From: an uncultured Collinsella sp.
Lineage (GTDB): Bacteria > Actinomycetota > Coriobacteriia > Coriobacteriales > Coriobacteriaceae
Direction: 5' to 3'
NCBI GenBank assembly: GCA_900541715.1
Contig: UQLI01000006.1
Span: forward strand, 1-64,000
Length of the DNA stretch: 64,000 nt
Of the stretch, positions 6,970-15,590 are shown piece by piece. How positions within the stretch are numbered: the stretch's first letter is position 1; each line of letters begins with the position of its first letter. The notes below the pieces were generated by a model. It was not told the origin of the DNA, made no database searches, and was given only the letters and a program-made list of their open reading frames with translations. Both the position numbers and the translations under genes were made by a program.

Positions 6970-9330
6970 CTAAACGCGGCGCTTAAGCTGGGCTCCACCC
7001 TCGCCGGGCATCAGGCGGCGCGCGTCGTAGACCGAGTCAACGCTGCTGATGGAGGCTAGCAGCGGATCCAGCCCACTCGCGTCCGAGATCTCGACCATAA
7101 AGCGTAGGGTTGCAATACCCTCGCGGTTGGTCGACGTGGCGGCAGAAAGGATATTGCCGCCCGCATCGCCAATGGCAATGGTGACATCCTTGAGCAGGCC
7201 CATGCGGTCCAGGCACTCGACCACGATCTCGACCTGGAAGAGGGTGTCGGCAGCGCCGTCCCACTCCACTTCGATCATGCGCTCGGGATGCTCCATAAGA
7301 CCCTTGACGTTGGGGCAGTTGGCGCGATGCACCGAAACGCCACGACCGCGCGTGATGAAGCCGACGATATCGTCGCCCGTCACCGGATTACAGCAATGCG
7401 CCAGACGGACCAGCAGTCCGCTGTTGCTCTCGCCCTTGACGATAATGCCGTTGCTGGCGCTCTTGCCACGCTTTTGCGGCTTGCGGTTGGAGCCGCGGGC
7501 CGGCTGTTTCACGACCTCGGCGATAGCCTCGGCCTTGGTGACCTGTTCCTCGGGCTTGGGGTCCAAGATTTGCTCGACCTTGTTACCCACAGCGCGCGGG
7601 GCAACCTTGCCGGCGCCGACGGCGGCAAACAGGTCCTCAAGCTGCTTGTAGTTAAACTGCTCCGCCACGGCGTTGAGCGCACGCGTGGATCGCGGCGTAG
7701 AGATGCCATACCCGCGCTTGCGCAGGTCCTTGGCCAGTATATCGCGGCCGGCAGCAGCGTCATCGTCTTTGGTCGCGGCGGCGAAATAACGGCGAATCTT
7801 TGACTTGGCCGAAGGAGTCTTAACGATCTTGAGCCAATCACGCGACGGCTTGGAACTCTTGTTGGTCAGGATTTCAACGCGGTCGCCCGTCTTGATTTCG
7901 TGCGTGAGCGGGGCCACCGCACCGTTGATCTTAGCGCCGACGCAGTGGTTGCCCACCTCGGTGTGAACGGCGTAGGCAAAGTCGAGCGGCGTGGAGCCGG
8001 CACGAAGCGCCATGACCTCGCCCTTGGGTGTAAAGACAAAGATCTCCTGATCGAACAGATCAACCTTCAGCGAGTGCAGGTATTCCTTGGCGTCCGTAAT
8101 CTCATCAGACGCTGCCCAATCGAGCGAATGTTTGAGCCAGTTAATCTGGTCGTCCAGACGCTGGGCATCATTGGTCTTAGACGCAGACGATCCGCCCGAC
8201 TTCTTATAGAGCCAGTGGGCGGCAATGCCGTACTCGGCCTGCTCATGCATCTCATAGGTTCGAATCTGAATCTCGAGCGGGCGGGCCGTGGGGCCGATAA
8301 CCGTCGTGTGGAGCGACTGGTAGTTATTAACCTTGGGCATGGCGATATAGTCTTTAAAGCGACCGGGCATGGGGTGCCACAGTGTATGCACCGCGCCGAG
8401 CGTGGAGTAGCAATCGCGCACCGAATGCGTGATGACGCGCAGTGCCACCAGGTCGTAGATCTCGGAGAACTCCTTGCCCTTGCGCTTCATCTTTTGGTAG
8501 ATGGACCAATAGTGCTTGGAGCGGCCATTGATCTGGAAGCCCTCCAGGCCGATGCGGTTGAGCTCGTCGGTGAGCGTCTTGATGGTCTCGGCCAGATAGC
8601 GCTCACGGACCTCACGAGACTCCGCCACCATGCGCGCGATGCGCTGGTAGGCGTCGGGCTCAAGGTAGAAGAAGGACAGGTCCTCGAGCTCCCACTTAAT
8701 AGAGCTCATGCCCAGACGGTCGGCCAGGGGCGCATACACGTCCATGGTCTCGCGAGCCTTAAACAGGCGACGGTCCTCACGCAGGGCTGCAAGGGTGCGC
8801 ATGTTGTGCAGACGGTCGGCAAGTTTGACGATAATGACGCGGATGTCCTTGGACATGGCGAGGAACATCTTGCGCAGCGTAAGCGCCTGCTTCTCGTCCA
8901 TGCTATCGACTTCGATGTTGGTGAGCTTGGTCACGCCATCGACGAGCTCGGCAACCGTATCGCCAAACAGGCCGGACACATCGGCGAGCGAGGTCTCGGT
9001 ATCCTCGACGGTATCGTGCAGCAGCGCGGCGCACACCACATCGCAGTCCATCTTGAGATCGGCCAAAATGATGGCCACCTCGACGGGATGGTTGATGTAC
9101 ATCTCACCCGAACGGCGCTTTTGGTTGCAGTGCTTCTCGGCAGCAAAGCAATAGGCCTGCTCCACCTTGGAGAAGTCGTCCTCATTCATATATTTGAGGC
9201 ACAGGCGCTCCAGCTTGTCGTAGCTGTCCGCCATAATCTCGGGCGGCAGCTCATCGGCATGCTTATAGTGCTCCATCTCCGAGAACGGTTGGAGGGTGGA
9301 ATCATGGGCGGTACGGGCTGCGGCATCCAT
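6970..9330 (-). CDS. relA: Bifunctional (p)ppGpp synthetase/hydrolase, RelA/SpoT family
   Basis: The 786-residue protein has the full long-RSH architecture: an N-terminal HD hydrolase domain (YINHPVEVAIIL, ALLHDTVEDTETS), the synthetase domain (SEIYDLVALRVI, FKDYIAMPKVNNYQSLHTT), a TGS domain (IFVFTPKGEVMALRAGSTPLDFAYAVH) and a C-terminal zinc-finger/ACT region (LAHCCNPVTGDDIVGFIT). Intact HD residues and synthetase motifs suggest that it both makes and degrades the stringent-response alarmone, as a sole actinobacterial RSH usually does. It starts 15 nt after the recJ-helicase stop and is probably co-transcribed with it. The start is supported by GGGGA before ATG. Confidence 0.96.
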   Translation of the reverse strand: MDAAARTAHDSTLQPFSEMEHYKHADELPPEIMADSYDKLERLCLKYMNEDDFSKVEQAYCFAAEKHCNQKRRSGEMYINHPVEVAIILADLKMDCDVVCAALLHDTVEDTETSLADVSGLFGDTVAELVDGVTKLTNIEVDSMDEKQALTLRKMFLAMSKDIRVIIVKLADRLHNMRTLAALREDRRLFKARETMDVYAPLADRLGMSSIKWELEDLSFFYLEPDAYQRIARMVAESREVRERYLAETIKTLTDELNRIGLEGFQINGRSKHYWSIYQKMKRKGKEFSEIYDLVALRVITHSVRDCYSTLGAVHTLWHPMPGRFKDYIAMPKVNNYQSLHTTVIGPTARPLEIQIRTYEMHEQAEYGIAAHWLYKKSGGSSASKTNDAQRLDDQINWLKHSLDWAASDEITDAKEYLHSLKVDLFDQEIFVFTPKGEVMALRAGSTPLDFAYAVHTEVGNHCVGAKINGAVAPLTHEIKTGDRVEILTNKSSKPSRDWLKIVKTPSAKSKIRRYFAAATKDDDAAAGRDILAKDLRKRGYGISTPRSTRALNAVAEQFNYKQLEDLFAAVGAGKVAPRAVGNKVEQILDPKPEEQVTKAEAIAEVVKQPARGSNRKPQKRGKSASNGIIVKGESNSGLLVRLAHCCNPVTGDDIVGFITRGRGVSVHRANCPNVKGLMEHPERMIEVEWDGAADTLFQVEIVVECLDRMGLLKDVTIAIGDAGGNILSAATSTNREGIATLRFMVEISDASGLDPLLASISSVDSVYDARRLMPGEGGAQLKRRV

Positions 9331-9345
9331 CGAGGTCCCCTTCCC

Positions 9346-12300
9346 CTAGGCCCGCGGTACGATCGGGCGGTTAACTTTGGCTAGCATATCAGAAGCGCAC
9401 GAATCAAGCGCCCAACTCCGGAAAGCCGAGAACTCCATGCGCGAGCGCAAGCCCTCCAAATAGCGGATTGACCTGCTCAATTGCACACGGCCGGGGTTTT
9501 CGGCCATCGCAATGCGACGGGTGTCATCAAACCCCGAAACGCGACAGAAGCCAAGCTCTTCGAAGATTCCCAGACCGCTTGCCACCGAGCGCTCGTCAAC
9601 CGGCGTGCGGGCATCGATGGCAAGGCACATCTGCGCGATGTCGATATCGCTCGCACTAAATGAGTCGGCTCCGGTCTTGCCGCGGTTGGAGCGCCACATA
9701 GTCTGCAGCGCGCGATAGAGCGTGACGAGCTCGTCGCGCTCGGGCGCGTAGCAGTCGAGCAGGCGCTCGTTAATGCGAGCGTCACGCGACGAATAGAGCA
9801 GGTGAATCACGGCAGGTTGCCCGTCGCGACCGGCGCGTCCGCTCATCTGGTTGAACTCAATGCTGCCAAACGGCATGTGATAGAGCACGACATGGCGGAT
9901 ATCGGGCAGGTTCACGCCCTCACCAAAGGCAGAGGTCGAAACGATGCAACTGAGGCTTCCGTCACGAAACGCTTCCTCCACGCGGCGACGATCGGAGCGC
10001 GCAAGCCCCGCGTTATAGAATGCGATGCGGGTCGCGCAATCGGGTACCCGCTTGCGCAGCGTCTTAGCAAGCGCCACGGACTGGTCGCGCGAGTTGACGT
10101 AGATGACGGTCTTCTCCCCCGTAGCCACGATTGACACCAGGCGGTTCTCGCGGCTCGCAAGGTCCCGGTCATCCTCGAGCCGCAAGTTCTCGCGCACCGT
10201 CTCGTCGACCACTGTACGGGTAATCGGTAGCACGCGGGCGAGCTCGGCCACAACCGGAGCCGTTGCGGTGGCAGTCGCGGCCAGAACGACCGGGTCACCC
10301 AGGGCCTTGAGGATATCGGGCATGTCGAGATAGGCACTGCGGTCGCCGCCCTTGGCAAGACCGGCATGATGCGCCTCATCGATAACGACAAACCCGATAC
10401 GCCCCGAGCGCGCAAAGCGATCACGGTGAATAGACAGGAACTCAGGCGTCGTGAGCACGATGCCGGTGCGGCCCGAAGCCAAGCCGGCAAACACGTCATC
10501 GCGCGCCGCCTCCACGGTCTCGCCGGTCAACACGCCCACGCCAATGCCGAGCGCAGCCATCGTCGACGAGAGGTGATAGGCCTGGTCAGCAACGAGCGCA
10601 CGCAGCGGATAGACAAAGATGCTCGCACGCCCACGAAGGACCGCCTCGCGCGCGGCGTGCACATGGAAGATGAGCGACTTGCCACGCCCCGTCCCCATAA
10701 CAGCCAAAACGCTCTGGTGGTCGGCGAGGGCGTCGAGTGCCTCGACCTGCGCGCGATGTGGCTGGTTCGAGCCGATAAAGCTATGGATAAGCGAGCGCGT
10801 GAGCTCGGTATAAGAAAGCTGGGCGAGCGTCTCGCGTTTACGCGACTCCAGACGCAGGCCAGAATCCGCCGGCTGCACGCCGCGGCGAAGCTCACATGCC
10901 GGATCGTCGATATTGGGCGCCGCGGTATCGCGCACCAAGACATCTTTGATCATGAGCTTGGGCTTCACACGTCCCTGCCAATGCTCGGCCACTGCCTCGA
11001 ACACCAGGTCGACGGCGCTATCGCAATTGATGAGCTTATCGATCTGCGGCACGCGGAACATAATGGCCGGCACACTCGCAGCGCCATCGGTCGCCACGAA
11101 GCGCATGTGCTCGCCGGTTTTGCCCACCACGGCGCGATCGCACATTGTCACGCCCTCGGCCGCCAACAGCGGCACCTTGTTGCCCTGGCCAAACGGCTCA
11201 AGACGGGAGATTTGCTCGATGGTCTCGATATTTAGCTCGGAGAGGTCAACGGTGGCGGCAACCTCGTCGGTGTCCTCAAAGTCCTCGGCGGGAAGCTCGG
11301 ACAGCACGGCGGAAAGGCGACGGCGGAACTCGTCGAGCTTGGACGCCTCGATGGTCACGCCCACCGCACCCGCATGCCCGCCGCGACGAATCAGCAGATC
11401 CGAGCAGCGCTCGACAGCGTCGAACAGGTTGACCTTGCCCACCGAGCGACCCGAACCGCGAGCGATACCGTCTTCGATCGAGAACAGCAGCGCCGGCACG
11501 TGATAACGGTTGGTCAGGCGGCTCGCTACGATACCCTTGACGCCCTCGTGCCAGCCCTCGCCACCCACGACGATTGCGCGACCGCCATCATAGGTCTCCT
11601 CGACCTTTGCCATGGCATCGCGCGTGAGCTCCGCCTCGATCTCGCGACGCTGACGGTTAATCTCCTCGAGCTCGGCCGCCAGCGCGCTTGCCTCGATGGG
11701 ATCGCGGGCAAGCAGCAGGTCGAGCGCCAGCTTGGGATCGGCCATGCGGCCGGCGGCGTTCAAGCGGGGAATGAGCGAAAACGACAGGCCATCGGCCGTA
11801 ATACTAGAGAGGTCGGCCTTGGCGAGCGCGGCCAGCGCGATATAGCCGGGGCGGGCGGTCACGCGCATCTGCTGGATGCCCTCGGCGACCAGCGCGCGGT
11901 TCTCGGGCGTCAGCGGCATCATGTCGGACACGGTACCCAGCGCCGCGACCTCGATCAGCGAACGCCAATACGACGGCTTGCCCAGACGCTCGCCCAGGAC
12001 CTGCACCAGCTTGAGCGCCACACCGGCACCGGCAAGCTCGCGCGAGGGACCCTCGTCCTCGAGCTTTGGGTCGGTCAGGGGCACGCCCTGCGGCACCTGG
12101 TCGGACGGCTCGTGATGGTCCGTGACCACCAATTCGATCCCCAGGCTCTCCAGATAGGAAACCTCTTCCTTGGCGGCAATGCCGTTATCGACGGTCACGA
12201 TCAGCTGGGGGCGAGCGAGCTCGTTAACGCGGTCGAGTGCCGCGCGCGAAAGACCGTAGCCCTCATCAAAGCGATGCGGAATAAACGGCGTGACATCGGC

Positions 12301-12633
12301 GCCAAACGTGCGCAGCGCCTCGGTCAACAGGCAGGTCGACGTAATGCCGTCAACGTCAAAATCGCCAAAGACTGCAATGTGCTCGTGGTTGCGAATAGCG
12401 CGCTCAACGCGGTCGGCAACGACCGACATGCCCGGGATAATGAGTGGGTCGGCCCAGTCGCGATCGAGCGAAGGCGTCAAAAACAATTGGCCCTCTTTGA
12501 TGGAGCCAATGCCGTGCGCGACCATAATGCGCGCCACCAGCCCAGGAATGCCCAGACCAGCCGAAAGTTCCTTTTCGAGCTCGGGATTTTGCTGAGCGAC
12601 CGCCCAGCGATGCGTCGTCTTAAGCGATGACAT
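9346..12633 (-). CDS. recJ: RecJ single-strand exonuclease fused to a RecQ-like helicase
   Basis: The N-terminal about 570 residues are a RecJ 5'-3' exonuclease: DHH motifs DFDVDG (91-96) and DHHEP (172-176) and the DHHA1 motif RGGHAGAVG. The C-terminal half (about 620-1095) is a superfamily 2 helicase: Walker A MGTGRGKS (646-653), VVIDEAHHAG, AATATATAP and MSGRAGRDGQ. RecJ works with RecQ at strand breaks and stalled forks, so the fusion puts unwinding and digestion in one chain. Ordinary RecJ has about 550-790 residues; this has 1095. The frame opens at a GTG at 12678, but the ATG at 12633 gives a normal RecJ N-terminus. A short upstream ORF (12685-12620) overlaps the start. Confidence 0.92.
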   Translation of the reverse strand: MSSLKTTHRWAVAQQNPELEKELSAGLGIPGLVARIMVAHGIGSIKEGQLFLTPSLDRDWADPLIIPGMSVVADRVERAIRNHEHIAVFGDFDVDGITSTCLLTEALRTFGADVTPFIPHRFDEGYGLSRAALDRVNELARPQLIVTVDNGIAAKEEVSYLESLGIELVVTDHHEPSDQVPQGVPLTDPKLEDEGPSRELAGAGVALKLVQVLGERLGKPSYWRSLIEVAALGTVSDMMPLTPENRALVAEGIQQMRVTARPGYIALAALAKADLSSITADGLSFSLIPRLNAAGRMADPKLALDLLLARDPIEASALAAELEEINRQRREIEAELTRDAMAKVEETYDGGRAIVVGGEGWHEGVKGIVASRLTNRYHVPALLFSIEDGIARGSGRSVGKVNLFDAVERCSDLLIRRGGHAGAVGVTIEASKLDEFRRRLSAVLSELPAEDFEDTDEVAATVDLSELNIETIEQISRLEPFGQGNKVPLLAAEGVTMCDRAVVGKTGEHMRFVATDGAASVPAIMFRVPQIDKLINCDSAVDLVFEAVAEHWQGRVKPKLMIKDVLVRDTAAPNIDDPACELRRGVQPADSGLRLESRKRETLAQLSYTELTRSLIHSFIGSNQPHRAQVEALDALADHQSVLAVMGTGRGKSLIFHVHAAREAVLRGRASIFVYPLRALVADQAYHLSSTMAALGIGVGVLTGETVEAARDDVFAGLASGRTGIVLTTPEFLSIHRDRFARSGRIGFVVIDEAHHAGLAKGGDRSAYLDMPDILKALGDPVVLAATATATAPVVAELARVLPITRTVVDETVRENLRLEDDRDLASRENRLVSIVATGEKTVIYVNSRDQSVALAKTLRKRVPDCATRIAFYNAGLARSDRRRVEEAFRDGSLSCIVSTSAFGEGVNLPDIRHVVLYHMPFGSIEFNQMSGRAGRDGQPAVIHLLYSSRDARINERLLDCYAPERDELVTLYRALQTMWRSNRGKTGADSFSASDIDIAQMCLAIDARTPVDERSVASGLGIFEELGFCRVSGFDDTRRIAMAENPGRVQLSRSIRYLEGLRSRMEFSAFRSWALDSCASDMLAKVNRPIVPRA

Positions 12634-12685
12634 AGGCACCCACCCCCGATAGGGGCAGGTCGCCGCGATACCTCTCACGGTTCAT
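12620..12685 (-). CDS. Possible 21-codon leader ORF overlapping recJ
   Basis: An ATG at 12685 has AGAGGA nine bases upstream and opens a 21-codon frame ending at TAA 12622-12620, 14 nt past the recJ ATG at 12633 and in another frame. The RecJ start lacks a strong Shine-Dalgarno of its own (only a G-rich GGGGGTGGG), so ribosomes finishing this ORF could reinitiate at recJ. There is no similarity to known leader peptides. This is inferred only from layout. Confidence 0.3.
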   Translation of the reverse strand: MNRERYRGDLPLSGVGAYVIA

Positions 12686-12741
12686 AGCGATGAGTCCTCT
12701 GTGTATGCCCGCTTCGGCAGGCAGATCTGTTGAACGGATTT

Positions 12742-12770
12742 ATTATACCGTGCAGCGCGGACGCAAAACG
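12742..12770 (-). promoter_or_regulatory. Probable promoter for the recJ-relA operon
   Basis: The minus strand has a perfect -10 hexamer TATAAT at 12747-12742, about 55-60 nt upstream of the leader ORF. A -35 at the usual distance is weak (CGTTTT). A GC-rich palindrome (CCGCGG-TGCG-CCGCGG) lies just upstream near 12770-12787. Confidence 0.45.
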
Positions 12771-12907
12771 CCGCGGTGCGCCGCGGTTTCGGCAAACGAT
12801 GGCGGTAATGCCCTCGAAACAATCGAGCGTTTCAGCCGCACGGACACATACGAGCGTCTAGCATATCCATACAAACAAGTTCGCGGATAAAGGGAGTCGC
12901 GGGGCAT

Positions 12908-13906
12908 ATGAAGCAATGGGCTGGACTGGGGAAGTTCCTCGCGGGGCACATGCAGATCATCGTTCCGATTTGTGTGGCGCTCGGCGTGCTCTTTCCTCAA
13001 CAGATCGGCGTTCTCAAGCCCATTGTTCCCGCCCTCTTCGCCTTTATGACGTTTCAGGGTGCGCTCAGCAACACCTTTCACCAGGTAGCCGAGGTGTTCC
13101 ACCGTCCGCTGCACCTGATTCTGGCGTTGTTGGTCTCGGCGGCGCTTATTCCCATCGCGGCCTATGCCATGGGATCGTTGTTCTTTGGTTCCAACCCCAA
13201 CCTTGTCTGCGGCATCGTGCTCGAATACAGTGTGCCCGTGGCAGTCACCGCTTTTATGTGGATCAGCATGTTCGGCGGCAACGGCCCGCTCGCGCTCACC
13301 ATCATCCTGACGTCCTCGGTCATCTCCCCTGTGACGATTCCGCTTACGCTCAAGCTCCTGCTGGGCGCCACCGTCTCGATCGACGTGCCGAGCATGATGC
13401 AGAACATGGCCTTTATGATCGCCATCCCCGCTGTGCTCGGCATCGTGATCAACGAGCTCACGCGCGGCTGGGGGCACGAGAAACTCTCCCCCGCGCTCTC
13501 GCCCGCCTGCAAGTTCATGATGATGGGCGTTATCGCCTCCAACTCCACCGCCATGAGCGAGTACGTGCTGCACATGAACGCGGTGCGCTTGGAAGTCGCC
13601 CTCTTTATTTTGGTCTTCGCCATCAGCGGCTTTGTCGTCGGCATTCTGGTCGCCCGCGCGCTGCATCTGCCATATAGCGAAACGACCACCATGTGCTTTA
13701 CCTGCGGCATGCGCAATATCTCTTCGGGCGCCGTCATCGCCACGCAATACTTTCCGGGCGAAGTTGTGTTTCCCGTCATGTGTGGAACGTTGTTTCAGCA
13801 GGTGCTCGCCTCGCTTATCGGACACTTCTTTGAGCGTCTGACCGGCGAGGAGCGCGCCGCCCAGCGCAAGCGGGTCGAGGCCGGCCGCGATGCAATGGCG
13901 CGCTAA
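12908..13906 (+). CDS. Bile acid:sodium symporter (BASS) family transporter
   Basis: This 332-residue membrane protein has about nine to ten hydrophobic segments and BASS-like motifs: EYSVPVAVTAFMW in the middle and FTCGMRNISSGAVIA near residues 258-272, similar to the substrate-site CGMRN segment of the ASBT/PanS type. Bacterial members import organic anions such as pantoate, keto acids or bile acids with sodium; the substrate cannot be read from the sequence. It is transcribed divergently from recJ and converges on the GalT-like gene. GGGAG and GGGGC lie before the ATG. Confidence 0.85.
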   Translation: MKQWAGLGKFLAGHMQIIVPICVALGVLFPQQIGVLKPIVPALFAFMTFQGALSNTFHQVAEVFHRPLHLILALLVSAALIPIAAYAMGSLFFGSNPNLVCGIVLEYSVPVAVTAFMWISMFGGNGPLALTIILTSSVISPVTIPLTLKLLLGATVSIDVPSMMQNMAFMIAIPAVLGIVINELTRGWGHEKLSPALSPACKFMMMGVIASNSTAMSEYVLHMNAVRLEVALFILVFAISGFVVGILVARALHLPYSETTTMCFTCGMRNISSGAVIATQYFPGEVVFPVMCGTLFQQVLASLIGHFFERLTGEERAAQRKRVEAGRDAMAR

Positions 13907-13923
13907 ACCGTCCGCAGTGTGCG

Positions 13924-13949
13924 GGCGCTCACTTTACGATGTGAGCGCC
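13924..13949. terminator. Hairpin between the BASS gene and the convergent GalT-like gene
   Basis: A perfect 9-bp stem GGCGCTCAC/GTGAGCGCC with an 8-nt loop spans the stop codon of the minus-strand gene (13936-13934). There is no real T tract on either side, so it is at best a weak bidirectional terminator. Confidence 0.4.
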
Positions 13950-14734
13950 TCCAGATGTGCGCGGAATCGCTCCGCATCGACATCGAGCGTGGTCTCAGCA
14001 TTGACCTGAGCCAGCCGATACCCGACAAAGTAGGGTGAAACCACCCAGCGCGGAAGCGCCTTGGCAATGGTCCGGCCGTCCATGTGGTAGAAGAACAAGT
14101 TGTACGACTCTGCGCGACCACCATGGTGCTCGTTCAGGATATAGCGCAGAGCTACCTGAATCGCATCGGCGAAGAGGTCCGTCTCGGCTTGGTCTCGCGC
14201 GCCATCGCTGGCGGCGATTCCCTGCGGGGCTGAAACATTGACCTCAAAGAACCCCATAATCGGTTCGGTTGAGATGTTGACCGCAACCCTTCCCCTCTGC
14301 CAAACATCGATGCCTTCAAAGTTGGCTGAGGTCAGCGCCGCATAGCCGTCCTCCTGTTCCAAGCCCACAATCTGCATGTGTGGATGGACGAGGCTGCCGC
14401 CCGAAAGCGGACCCTTGTTCTTGTACATGAGCACGCTTCGATACTGCTGCGAATCGATCATCTGCTGCCAGCAATCCAGAGCAAACCTCATCACATGGTG
14501 GAGTTCATCCGGCTTATAGGTCACCAGGTCGGCATCGTGATCGGCCGACTCGATCAGCACGGTTTGACGGGTGGCGCGCAGGGTCTTGAACTTATTCTCG
14601 AGCCAGATGCAGTCACCGTCGCGCTGGATGATGTTGGTGAGCCCCTCCGTGTTGCAAAAGGGACACGCGGTACCGGGGCGACGGTTGTCGTCGGGCTTGC
14701 CGCTCGCCTGCTGAACATCGAATACCAGCGCCAC
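13934..14734 (-). CDS. Galactose-1-phosphate uridylyltransferase-like (HIT fold, DUF4931-like) protein
   Basis: The 266-residue protein has a CPFC zinc-type pair near residue 25 and the HIT-family motif HPHMQI (SLVHPHMQIVG), the nucleotidyl-transfer centre of GalT-type enzymes. GalT proper has about 350 residues and a gal operon context, both absent here, so transfer or cleavage of some nucleotide phosphate is the safest reading; DUF4931 proteins look like this. It starts at GTG three bases after the cutC stop, so translation is likely coupled to cutC. No direct link between copper homeostasis and nucleotidyl transfer is known to me. Confidence 0.65.
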   Translation of the reverse strand: MALVFDVQQASGKPDDNRRPGTACPFCNTEGLTNIIQRDGDCIWLENKFKTLRATRQTVLIESADHDADLVTYKPDELHHVMRFALDCWQQMIDSQQYRSVLMYKNKGPLSGGSLVHPHMQIVGLEQEDGYAALTSANFEGIDVWQRGRVAVNISTEPIMGFFEVNVSAPQGIAASDGARDQAETDLFADAIQVALRYILNEHHGGRAESYNLFFYHMDGRTIAKALPRWVVSPYFVGYRLAQVNAETTLDVDAERFRAHLEALTS

Positions 14735-14737
14735 GGG

Positions 14738-15415
14738 TTATACCTCCAGCGGCACGATCTTGGTGCCATGGAGCTCGGAGACGTCTAGCGCCGCCGCGAC
14801 CGCGTCGCGATTTGCCGTAGTGATGCCGCCGCCGGGAAGGATGGTCAAACGATCACCCGCATACTCGATTAAACGAGCCAGGTGATCGAAATTATCCTCG
14901 ATCGACGTACCGGCAGCGCCGCCATGCGTGAGGATGCGCGTAACGCCGCAGTCGGCAAGTGTATCAATCGCATCGAGCTGAGCCTCGGGCGAGAGCTGGT
15001 CAAATGCCATGTGGAAGGTGATGTCGATGGGCTCACGCTTACATTCCTCGGTCGCGCAGCCCGCAGCCATCACGAGGGCGCCAAGCGTAAGTTCGTCGAG
15101 CGCCCATCCGCCAGCGCAGGGCTTGCAGCAGCCAAAGACCAAGCCGTCAACGCCGGCGCTTACGGCAAGGCCCAGGTCCATCTCCATCATACGCAGCTCG
15201 TCCTGGTCGTAGTGAAAGTCGCCGCCACGCGGGCGAATCATGCACATCACCCGTGCATCGTGCTCGTGGACATAGTTGGTCGTAGCGCTGATAACGCCGG
15301 CCGAAGGCGTGGTGCCACCAACGGCAAGGTTGTCGCACAGCTCGATACGCCTTGCACCGGCATCGATAGCCGCCGGCACCCGCTCAAAGTTCTCGGCACA
15401 AAACTCGTACAGCAT
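14738..15415 (-). CDS. cutC: CutC family protein
   Basis: This TIM-barrel protein has the CutC signatures EFCAENFERVPAAIDAGARRIELCDNL, MIRPRGGDFHY and GADGxVFG-like GVDGLVFGC, with ILTHGGA and ILPGGGI in the C-terminal half. CutC was named for copper tolerance in E. coli, but its biochemical role is unsettled. The open frame runs to 15628, but the family N-terminus (MLYEFCAEN) corresponds to the ATG at 15415 with GGGGTC just upstream, giving 225 residues. The next gene begins three bases after its stop. Confidence 0.9.
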   Translation of the reverse strand: MLYEFCAENFERVPAAIDAGARRIELCDNLAVGGTTPSAGVISATTNYVHEHDARVMCMIRPRGGDFHYDQDELRMMEMDLGLAVSAGVDGLVFGCCKPCAGGWALDELTLGALVMAAGCATEECKREPIDITFHMAFDQLSPEAQLDAIDTLADCGVTRILTHGGAAGTSIEDNFDHLARLIEYAGDRLTILPGGGITTANRDAVAAALDVSELHGTKIVPLEV

Positions 15416-15473
15416 AGATAGACCCCCAAAGACAGCAGATGTTTTCCGACGGGCATTGTCACACATCCCCATG

Positions 15474-15542
15474 AAGTTGCGGTGGAATAGGGACTCTTTT
15501 GGCCTCTGGAGCCCGTATTCAGTCCCTATTTCACCGCAACTT
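15474..15542. repeat. Inverted repeat with 22-nt arms abutting a terminator
   Basis: Arms 15474-15495 and 15521-15542 are reverse complements with one mismatch and include the core TTGCGGTG and ATAGGGACT; the spacer is 25 nt. The right arm ends one base before the bidirectional terminator at 15544. It lies upstream of cutC and downstream of livF. It resembles a dispersed palindromic element rather than a gene. Confidence 0.75.
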
Positions 15543-15543
15543 A

Positions 15544-15580
15544 AAAAGGGGCGCTGACTGAGATAGTCAGCGCCCCTTTT
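15544..15580. terminator. Bidirectional intrinsic terminator after the liv operon
   Basis: A perfect 16-bp stem (AAAAGGGGCGCTGACT and its complement) with a 5-nt loop has four A on one side and four T on the other, so it can stop transcription both ways. It lies 10 nt past the livF stop codon. Confidence 0.92.
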
Positions 15581-15590
15581 GTTAGGTGGG

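Noticed and set aside
7900..9384. 494-codon plus-strand ORF opposite relA
   Set aside because: It is exactly antisense to a well-conserved RelA/SpoT gene, has no ribosome-binding site and shows no recognisable motif; long antisense frames are common in high-GC genomes.
11374..12630. 418-codon plus-strand ORF opposite the recJ part of the fusion
   Set aside because: Antisense to conserved RecJ motifs, no start signal, no family similarity.
12743..13825. 360-codon minus-strand ORF opposite the BASS transporter
   Set aside because: Histidine/aspartate-rich shadow of a membrane-protein gene that has its own start signal and conserved motifs.
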